Below are positions 6,298-11,694 of a stretch of DNA of 11,694 bases, one piece after another (positions within the stretch are counted from its first letter, which is position 1; each line of letters opens with the position of its first letter). The DNA lies in assembly GCA_026197015.1 (NCBI GenBank), contig JAPHRB010000118.1, positions 1 to 11,694 on the forward strand, read 5' to 3'. The stretch is from Gammaproteobacteria bacterium. Lineage in GTDB: Bacteria > Pseudomonadota > Gammaproteobacteria > SZUA-229. Made by a program: the position numbers and the translations under genes. The notes beneath the pieces were generated by a model. That model did not search any database. It was given only the letters and a program-made list of their open reading frames with translations, and was not told the DNA's origin.

Positions 6298-6325
6298 AGT
6301 ATATAAGAAAATTTTAAATTGTCTG
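6298..6325 (-). promoter_or_regulatory. Candidate sigma-70 promoter for yqiA
   Basis: On the minus strand CAGACA (6325-6320, four of six matches to TTGACA) and TATACT (6303-6298, five of six to TATAAT) are separated by 16 bases, in the 116-base gap between ispF and yqiA. Transcription would begin about 35 bases before the yqiA ATG. The gap is AT-rich, so chance matches are common. Confidence 0.35.
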
Positions 6326-6370
6326 CACAAAGACACTGATTTTTACTAATAAAAGCCCATATTTTGAATT

Positions 6371-6850
6371 TTATTCCGTTTTTTGTAACAAACAGACTGA
6401 ATGAGCAGCAATACCCTCTTGTTTTCCAATATATCCTAATTTTTCTGTTGTTGTCGATTTCACATTTATACAATTAATATCGACATTTAAATCATTAGCA
6501 AGATTACTTCGCATAAGGTTTATATGAGGCGACATTTTAGGGGCTTGAGCAATTATAGTGACATCAAGATTTGCAAGCGTAAAATCTAAATCAAGCACTA
6601 ATTTATAGACCTGTTTTAACAATTCACGACTATTTATACCTTTATAACTTATATCTGTGTCAGGAAAGTGCTGACCAATGTCCCCTAACGCCATAGCACC
6701 CAGTAAAGCATCACATACAGCATGAATTAAAACATCACCATCTGAATGAGCTTTAAATTTCTGATGGTAGTCAATTTTCACGCCTCCTAAAATAACATGA
6801 TCTCCTGTTTCAAAAGCATGAACATCATAACCGTGACCAATTCTAATCAT
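6371..6850 (-). CDS. ispF: 2-C-methyl-D-erythritol 2,4-cyclodiphosphate synthase
   Basis: A 159-residue enzyme of the MEP pathway that cyclises CDP-methylerythritol 2-phosphate, releasing CMP. The N-terminal GHGYDVH (5-11) gives metal ligands D9 and H11, and AHSDGDVLIH (34-43) gives the third ligand H43. GDIGQHFPDTD (56-66) is the conserved cytidine/substrate loop, and the C-terminal KSTTTEKLGYIGK segment with EGIAA holds the conserved Thr and Glu positions near the CDP site. Length and start are typical, and GGGGA at 6855-6859 precedes the ATG. In many gammaproteobacteria ispD sits directly upstream; here an ABC exporter gene takes that place, 29 bases away, so ispF is probably co-transcribed with the transporter. 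Confidence 0.97.
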   Translation of the reverse strand: MIRIGHGYDVHAFETGDHVILGGVKIDYHQKFKAHSDGDVLIHAVCDALLGAMALGDIGQHFPDTDISYKGINSRELLKQVYKLVLDLDFTLANLDVTIIAQAPKMSPHINLMRSNLANDLNVDINCINVKSTTTEKLGYIGKQEGIAAHSVCLLQKTE

Positions 6851-6879
6851 TGTTTCCCCGTTTTATTCGTATATGCTGA

Positions 6880-8676
6880 CTACTCGGTGTGTGAACCATA
6901 AAGTTGTTTATAGACACCATCTCTTTGCACCATTTCATCATGAATACCCTCATCTATAACCTGTCCATCTTCAAAAACAAACACCCTGTCAGCCTGTTTA
7001 ACTGCACTTAAACGATGCGCGATAATTAGCGTGGTGCGATTTTTTAAAAATGCCTGCATTGCCTGATGTAATTTAGACTCTGTATCAGTATCAAGTGCAG
7101 AAGTCGCCTCATCTAAAATAACTACTTTTGGTTTAGATAATACCAGACGAGCCACAGCAATGCGTTGACGCTGACCTCCCGATAACCTGACGCCATTTTG
7201 ACCCAGAATAGTGTCTAGCTGACCTGGTAATTCTTCAACAGTGTCTTTAAGTTGTGCAACTTCTAATGCGGCCCATAAATCAGCATCTTTATATTCTTTA
7301 CCTAAACTTATATTGTTTCGAACAGTGTCATTAAATAAAGCAGGATGTTGTAAGACCGTAGCTACATTTTCTCGTATCACATCTAAACCTATTTGTGTAA
7401 CATCTACACCACCAAAATACAATTTCCCTGCAGATGGTGTATACATGCCCAATAATATTTGCACCAGTGTTGATTTACCACCACCACTTGCACCTACAAT
7501 AGCAACCTTTTCTCCATTTTTAATATCTAATGTGAGTCCGTTTAAAACAGGTTCACCATCGGTATAACTGAAGTGAATATTATCTACATGCAAACTCACA
7601 CTTTGTTGATTTTCGAACGGGTTAGTTATATGCGGATATTGTGGCTCGACATCAAGTTTTAACAAGTTATTCAGACGGCTAATAGCCGCATTTGCAGCAT
7701 AATAACTGTATTGCATACTGAGAATTTCCTGTACTGGAGACATCATAAACCAGAGATAAGCGTATACGGCAAACATCTGACCAATAGAAAGATCAGAAAA
7801 AATTACCATCAACATGCTAACAGCTCGAAAAACCTCAAAACCCATTAAGAATACAAAAAAAGAAACACGATTAGCAGCATCCGTTTTCCAGCTAAAAGAT
7901 GATGAATGTGTTTTAATTCCCCGGGCTTTATCAATTACTCGCTGTATATAATGACGTTCTCTATTAGCAGATCGAATTTGATGAATGCCATCAAGAGTTT
8001 CGCTTAATGATTGCTGAAACAACTCAAAAGCAGAATTTTCTTTTTTCTTTAAGTGTTTTACTCGGCGGCCTAGCACAGTAGTAAAATATATAACAACAGG
8101 ATTCATTACCAATATAAACAGAGCCAGCTGCCAGTGTATCCACAATAAGATGACGGCAACACCTACAATCGATAATACAGCAACAACGAATTTACTTAAG
8201 GCACTACCAATAAATGCATCTACTGCTTCTACATCTGTAACAAGATGTGAGGCTACAGTTCCACTGCCAAGTGTTTCATATTCAGACATAGATACAAACT
8301 GCAGCTTAGATAATAACTTCAAACGAATTTGATATGTGATTTCTTTAGCAATTTGCGTGAATTTGAAGGTCTGCCAAACGGCTAACATCATGGAAGACAA
8401 ACGTAAAGCAATGGTAAGACACATTATAACGATTATATAAAATGCTGGGCTCCACCAACTTTCAGGAAAAACAACATTCATTGATCCTGTCAGGAAACCC
8501 GGTTTATCCAGTAACACCTCATCAACCAGAATAGGCATTAACATAGGTACTGGAGCACTTAGTATCGCAGCAAAAATAGCTATCAGATTAGCCTGCCACA
8601 AACTACGTTTAAAAGATTTAGCTGTGTTGAATATTTGTGACCAGCTAATTTTAGCTGCCTGGTTATTATTACTCAT
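6880..8676 (-). CDS. ABC exporter half-transporter, fused membrane and ATPase domains (MsbA-like)
   Basis: A 598-residue type IV ABC exporter subunit that should work as a homodimer in the inner membrane. The membrane domain spans about 30-325, with hydrophobic helices near 30-52, 78-100, 160-179, 182-202, 273-293 and 298-313. The ATPase domain follows: A-loop Y371, Walker A GASGGGKST (395-403), Q-loop Q443, signature LSGGQ (498-502), Walker B VVILDE (518-523) and H-loop H554. All catalytic residues are intact. This architecture is shared by lipid, peptide and drug exporters, and the cargo cannot be assigned; no peptidase-type N-terminal domain is present. It precedes ispF by 29 bases. The ATG has only a weak Shine-Dalgarno sequence. 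MsbA itself is unlikely on context, because no lpxK is adjacent. Confidence 0.93.
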   Translation of the reverse strand: MSNNNQAAKISWSQIFNTAKSFKRSLWQANLIAIFAAILSAPVPMLMPILVDEVLLDKPGFLTGSMNVVFPESWWSPAFYIIVIMCLTIALRLSSMMLAVWQTFKFTQIAKEITYQIRLKLLSKLQFVSMSEYETLGSGTVASHLVTDVEAVDAFIGSALSKFVVAVLSIVGVAVILLWIHWQLALFILVMNPVVIYFTTVLGRRVKHLKKKENSAFELFQQSLSETLDGIHQIRSANRERHYIQRVIDKARGIKTHSSSFSWKTDAANRVSFFVFLMGFEVFRAVSMLMVIFSDLSIGQMFAVYAYLWFMMSPVQEILSMQYSYYAANAAISRLNNLLKLDVEPQYPHITNPFENQQSVSLHVDNIHFSYTDGEPVLNGLTLDIKNGEKVAIVGASGGGKSTLVQILLGMYTPSAGKLYFGGVDVTQIGLDVIRENVATVLQHPALFNDTVRNNISLGKEYKDADLWAALEVAQLKDTVEELPGQLDTILGQNGVRLSGGQRQRIAVARLVLSKPKVVILDEATSALDTDTESKLHQAMQAFLKNRTTLIIAHRLSAVKQADRVFVFEDGQVIDEGIHDEMVQRDGVYKQLYGSHTE

Positions 8677-8749
8677 ATGTTTGTTATTACAGCATTGCCT
8701 GAGATTGATTAAAAAAGGGTAAAAGTGAATTTAACAGCATACATGTAAA

Positions 8750-8755
8750 ATTATA
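8750..8755 (-). promoter_or_regulatory. Candidate extended -10 promoter for the ABC exporter and ispF
   Basis: A perfect TATAAT preceded by TGT, i.e. the TGn extended -10 motif, lies on the minus strand in the 114-base gap between the DUF58 gene and the exporter gene. The -35 region is poor, which extended -10 promoters tolerate. The predicted leader would be roughly 65 bases. Confidence 0.42.
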
Positions 8756-8790
8756 ACACTTATTACTTCAAGCCTATATTTCTAATTATC

Positions 8791-10113
8791 TTATATCTGA
8801 CCTGATGTTTTCAACTCCAGATACGTATTAGTTAAAGAAAGTGCCAGCTCCTCAGGTAATACATCAAGTATAGTAATGCCGCTATTACGTAACTGTTTAA
8901 CCAGTAAATCACGTTTAGACAGATAAGCATGAGTTGCTGCAACAGTTAAGGCATCTTGCAAATTGATAACAGGCTGCTCTAGTTTATCCTCTATAACCTG
9001 CTCCTGTAGGCTGGCAACCACCACTTTATGATACTTCTTAAGTAAATGAACGGCTGCTTTTAAATCATCACAATCATCATCTCGAAGATTAGTAAGAATT
9101 AGCACCAGTGAACGTTTACGTTGACGTATAACAAGATCACGAGCCCCGGATGAATAATCTGGTGAAGCAGAACCGGGCTGTAAATCAAAAACCCCATTAA
9201 GCAGTGAATTAATATTGGCAACACCTTTAACCGGTTTAATCCAGCGCTGATCATCATGGCTAAATGTTGAGACACCAACAGAGTCACCCTGCCTTAAAGC
9301 AACATACGCTAAAAGTATTAATGCATTTAAACTATGGTCAAAATGTGACAAATCGCCATCCTGTGCAAGCATCCGGTGTCCACAGTCCATCATTACAATA
9401 ATTTGCTGATCACGTTCATCCTGATATTCACGAGCGATCATTTTTCTCATTCGAGAGGATGCTTTCCAGTCAATTTGTTTTAGACTGTCACCTTCTCTGA
9501 ACTCGCGTAATTGATGAAAATCCATTCCCTCACCACGTCGTCGTTGTTTTAGTATTCCCATTAAACTTAAGTGATTTTCAGTCGCCAGCAACGCATATTC
9601 AATAACGGGTGCATAATTTGGATATACACGAATTTCATCTACAAGCGGTAAAACATGAGTAAATTGCCATAATGAAAATGGTGAAGAAACAAGGCATTCT
9701 AACTTTTCAAGATATAACATACCTCGCTTAAGTGGTTTTATAATATATGATAGTACAGCTGTTTCATTACTATCTAGTAAAAGCCTTCTTGGCAGACCTT
9801 CAACTTCAGCTTGTTGCGGAAAGTGATCAAAAACATCAACAACCATTGACGATTGATTATTATTTGTTATCGATAATTTGACCTGATGTTTAATACCAAC
9901 AGACAAAGTACTTGTTAAACTTCTTGTTATAACAGGTGGTAAAATTCTATAAACCATCCACAGATCAGTTAATGAAAATAACAGAATAATAAAAGCTGTA
10001 ACGCTCCAGTAAATTTCAGCCTCAATCCAGATACTTGAAATCAGTCCCATAACGACCAATACAATTAATAACTGTATTAAACGAGGAGCTGGTTTGAATT
10101 TAATAAATTTCAT
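8791..10113 (-). CDS. DUF58-domain membrane protein of a MoxR cluster
   Basis: A 440-residue protein. Two N-terminal membrane helices (about 13-29 and 36-54) are followed by a probably extracytoplasmic beta-rich segment (70-170) and the DUF58 core. The hallmark is G-E-G-M-D-F-HQLREFREGD with IDWKASSR, spanning 194-221. A von Willebrand A-like fold begins at IIVMMDCGHRM (238-248), where the metal-site motif DxSxS is replaced by DCGHR. DUF58 proteins typically pair with MoxR ATPases and are thought to assist assembly, activation or quality control of membrane or envelope complexes; the client is unknown. The gene starts 21 bases after the moxR stop, with no strong Shine-Dalgarno sequence, so it is probably translated from the same transcript. 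Confidence 0.9.
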   Translation of the reverse strand: MKFIKFKPAPRLIQLLIVLVVMGLISSIWIEAEIYWSVTAFIILLFSLTDLWMVYRILPPVITRSLTSTLSVGIKHQVKLSITNNNQSSMVVDVFDHFPQQAEVEGLPRRLLLDSNETAVLSYIIKPLKRGMLYLEKLECLVSSPFSLWQFTHVLPLVDEIRVYPNYAPVIEYALLATENHLSLMGILKQRRRGEGMDFHQLREFREGDSLKQIDWKASSRMRKMIAREYQDERDQQIIVMMDCGHRMLAQDGDLSHFDHSLNALILLAYVALRQGDSVGVSTFSHDDQRWIKPVKGVANINSLLNGVFDLQPGSASPDYSSGARDLVIRQRKRSLVLILTNLRDDDCDDLKAAVHLLKKYHKVVVASLQEQVIEDKLEQPVINLQDALTVAATHAYLSKRDLLVKQLRNSGITILDVLPEELALSLTNTYLELKTSGQI

Positions 10114-10134
10114 ATAATTAAAAAATTATGACAT

Positions 10135-11136
10135 TTAATTTCGAGGCGCAGGCACTTTTTCTAAAAGAGCCGTAATAACTCTATCAGTATCCATAGCTTC
10201 TAATTCCATTTCGGGTGAAAGTATGATTCGGTGTCTCAATACAGGAAGCGCGACCGTTTTAACATCATCAGGTGTAACAAAATCCCTGCCTTGCATAAAA
10301 GCATAGGCACGAGCACAACGCACAATTGCGATACCGCCTCTCGGCCCTGCTCCATTAGAAATACCAGGCCAGTCACGTGTTTTTCTAACAATAGCAACTG
10401 CATATTGCGAAACAGCATTATCAACTGATATTTCAGCACACTTCTTTTGTAATCTAACGATATCCTGCGGATTAAATTGTTTATCAACATTTTTAATAGA
10501 AAATTGATCTCCTACCTGGTTAGTGGTTACTGCTTTAACCATGAGATGCTCATCATCTGATTGTGGATAATCAATTTTAATTTTTATAATAAACCTGTCC
10601 AGTTGAGCTTCTGGTAATGGATATGTGCCCTCCTGCTCTATTGGGTTCTGAGTAGCCATTACCAAATACGGCTCGGGTACCGGCATAGCTTTACCCTCTA
10701 GCGTTACCTGATGCTCCTGCATAACTTCTAGTAAAGCTGACTGAGTTTTAGCAGGCGCACGATTTATTTCATCGGCGAGTAAAAGATTAGTGAAGACAGG
10801 ACCACGACGCACACGAAATTTATTAGTTTCATTATCAAACATAATATGCCCGGTAATATCAGCAGGCATTAAATCGGGGGTAAACTGAATTCTAGCAAAT
10901 TCACCATTAATAGACTTCGCCAGTAAACGAACCAATAAGGTTTTCCCAAGACCCGGAACACCTTCAACCAGAATATGCCCTGACGCTAAAAGAGCAACCA
11001 TAACCTGATCGACAACTTCACGCTGGCCAATAAACACATCATTTATCTGTTGTCTTAACTGTTGCATAAGTTGTGAGTCAGTTTGCTGATTAACAGGCGA
11101 CTGCTCTGCTTCTTGCTGATTATCTTCTGAACTCAT
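10135..11136 (-). CDS. MoxR-family AAA+ ATPase
   Basis: A 333-residue cytoplasmic AAA+ ATPase, likely hexameric, acting as a chaperone-like partner of von Willebrand A or DUF58 proteins. Walker A is GVPGLGKT (59-66), Walker B LLLADEIN (118-125), sensor 1 ATQNP (161-165), and the arginine-finger region EAQLDRF (176-182). The C-terminal lid includes GPRGG-type residues ahead of the conserved FVTPDDV block. The first 25 residues are Gln/Ser/Glu-rich and probably disordered. GAGGA-type sequence at 11144-11148 lies seven bases before the ATG. The ATG overlaps the stop of the DUF4350 gene by four bases (ATGA), and the DUF58 gene follows, making a coupled three-gene unit. MoxR, RavA and other AAA+ groups differ in partners; this context fits the MoxR proper group. 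Confidence 0.95.
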   Translation of the reverse strand: MSSEDNQQEAEQSPVNQQTDSQLMQQLRQQINDVFIGQREVVDQVMVALLASGHILVEGVPGLGKTLLVRLLAKSINGEFARIQFTPDLMPADITGHIMFDNETNKFRVRRGPVFTNLLLADEINRAPAKTQSALLEVMQEHQVTLEGKAMPVPEPYLVMATQNPIEQEGTYPLPEAQLDRFIIKIKIDYPQSDDEHLMVKAVTTNQVGDQFSIKNVDKQFNPQDIVRLQKKCAEISVDNAVSQYAVAIVRKTRDWPGISNGAGPRGGIAIVRCARAYAFMQGRDFVTPDDVKTVALPVLRHRIILSPEMELEAMDTDRVITALLEKVPAPRN

Positions 11137-11694
11137 ATACTTTTCCTCAATTTTTCAAGTATCTTTACTTTTTTTATAAAATCATTCACCTGTTCTACAT
11201 CATTATCAAATAAGGCATTTTCAATAGCCATTTCTTCGATCTCGCTAATTTCTACAAAATGTACAATTTGATCGTGTTTGCTTAAACCCGACCATTCCGG
11301 ATATTTCAATTTAACTTTATGGCTTAGTTGTTTACGAACCTCAGTTAACAAACGAGTATAATGTCTCTTTCTCCAGTGATAGTTCCCTGACGCCTGTAAA
11401 TGATCCAGGAATTGCCGTCTTACTGGCTGATGAATATTAATTAATGGTCCGAACCTGGGTATTAACATCCATAAAATAGTCATAATAAGTAGCATGACAG
11501 ATAACATTAATGGTTTCGCGTTTTCCCATAACCACTGGTATAGCGATATTTTATTTTCAATTAAAGAATAATAAAAAACAGCCGATTCAGAAACTTCTAG
11601 TTGATCACTAGCCAATGAGAATAAGAAAGCAGCATGGTCATAACTTGCAATATAATCATTTCTAAACATTCTCATATCAGACAATATCGTGATC
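11133..11694 (-). CDS. DUF4350-domain membrane protein, C-terminal part (runs off the window)
   Basis: The reading frame is open to the window edge (first full codon at 11693), so this is the last 186 residues of a longer protein; family members are around 400 residues. The fragment begins ITILSDMRMFRND and continues with a conserved YDHAAFL stretch, a pattern typical of the end of the periplasmic domain in DUF4350 proteins. One membrane helix follows (about residues 61-79 of the fragment), then the hallmark IPRFGPL with RRQFLDHLQASGNYHWR, and a helical cytoplasmic tail. The function of the family is unknown; it is regularly found just upstream of MoxR and DUF58 genes, as here. An internal TTG could be read as a start but is not, because homology continues upstream of it. 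Confidence 0.82.
   Translation of the reverse strand, partial: ITILSDMRMFRNDYIASYDHAAFLFSLASDQLEVSESAVFYYSLIENKISLYQWLWENAKPLMLSVMLLIMTILWMLIPRFGPLINIHQPVRRQFLDHLQASGNYHWRKRHYTRLLTEVRKQLSHKVKLKYPEWSGLSKHDQIVHFVEISEIEEMAIENALFDNDVEQVNDFIKKVKILEKLRKSI

Noticed and set aside
6276..6473. Minus-strand frame of 65 codons at the ispF 3' end
   Set aside because: It overlaps the C-terminus of ispF in another frame and runs into the AT-rich gap. No ribosome binding site or family resemblance was seen.
7241..7567. Open plus-strand frame of 108 codons
   Set aside because: It lies wholly opposite the ATPase domain of the ABC exporter, which has every expected motif. The translated sequence is rich in Ser/Thr/Pro/Asn with no recognisable domain, as expected of an antisense shadow.
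11682..11684. TTG as the start of the DUF4350 gene
   Set aside because: The frame is open to the window edge and the residues just before it (ITI) fit the conserved pattern, so the gene simply continues beyond the window.
1..11694. CRISPR arrays, insertion sequences, tRNA genes and defence islands
   Set aside because: No regularly spaced repeats, transposase motifs, tRNA-like cloverleaf with GTTC-type loop, or recognisable defence genes were found by reading. The MoxR-DUF58 module and the kinase are better explained as conserved chromosomal genes.

Overview
The window is an AT-rich stretch of chromosome from a gammaproteobacterium. This is inferred from gene content: an HflD C-terminus, NagZ, a Pseudomonas-type hypoxanthine phosphoribosyltransferase and methylthioinosine phosphorylase, a YqiA-type esterase, a YnaI-type MscS channel, and a DUF4350-MoxR-DUF58 cluster. 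The genus cannot be fixed by eye. No tRNA, rRNA, insertion sequence, phage gene or CRISPR array was seen, coding density is high, and no gap without a gene exceeds about 220 bases.

Layout, left to right. The first 161 bases are the 3' end of hflD, the only plus-strand gene. Everything else is on the minus strand and transcribed right to left. Converging on hflD is a two-gene unit: an ICMT/PEMT-type membrane methyltransferase (867-1448) followed with no gap by a small Kdo/RIO-like kinase (180-866). After a 216-base spacer with inverted repeats comes a five-gene run read as nagZ (4546-5592), a YnaI-like MscS channel (3377-4486), a DsrE-family protein (3016-3384), hpt (2457-3014) and S-methyl-5'-thioinosine phosphorylase (1665-2405). 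Next are the esterase gene yqiA (5655-6254), ispF (6371-6850) and an MsbA-like ABC exporter half-transporter (6880-8676). The right end is a DUF58 protein (8791-10113), a MoxR AAA+ ATPase (10135-11136) and the C-terminal part of a DUF4350 membrane protein running off the edge (11133-11694).

How the genes work together. The clearest metabolic link is between the two last genes of the nagZ run. The phosphorylase should release hypoxanthine from methylthioinosine, a product of polyamine and SAM metabolism, and Hpt can convert hypoxanthine back to IMP. NagZ adds a second salvage activity, the recycling of cell-wall muropeptides. The MscS channel and DsrE protein are tightly coupled to each other by an 8-base overlap and sit between nagZ and hpt. 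At the right, DUF4350, MoxR and DUF58 form the usual envelope-associated MoxR module, with a 4-base ATGA overlap between the first two. IspF makes an isoprenoid precursor and stands here without ispD beside it.

Most genes are ordinary housekeeping or conserved accessory genes. The least explained parts are the methyltransferase-kinase pair, the channel-DsrE insert in a purine-salvage run, and the dyad-rich spacer at 1449-1664. No clearly new defence or mobile system was found.
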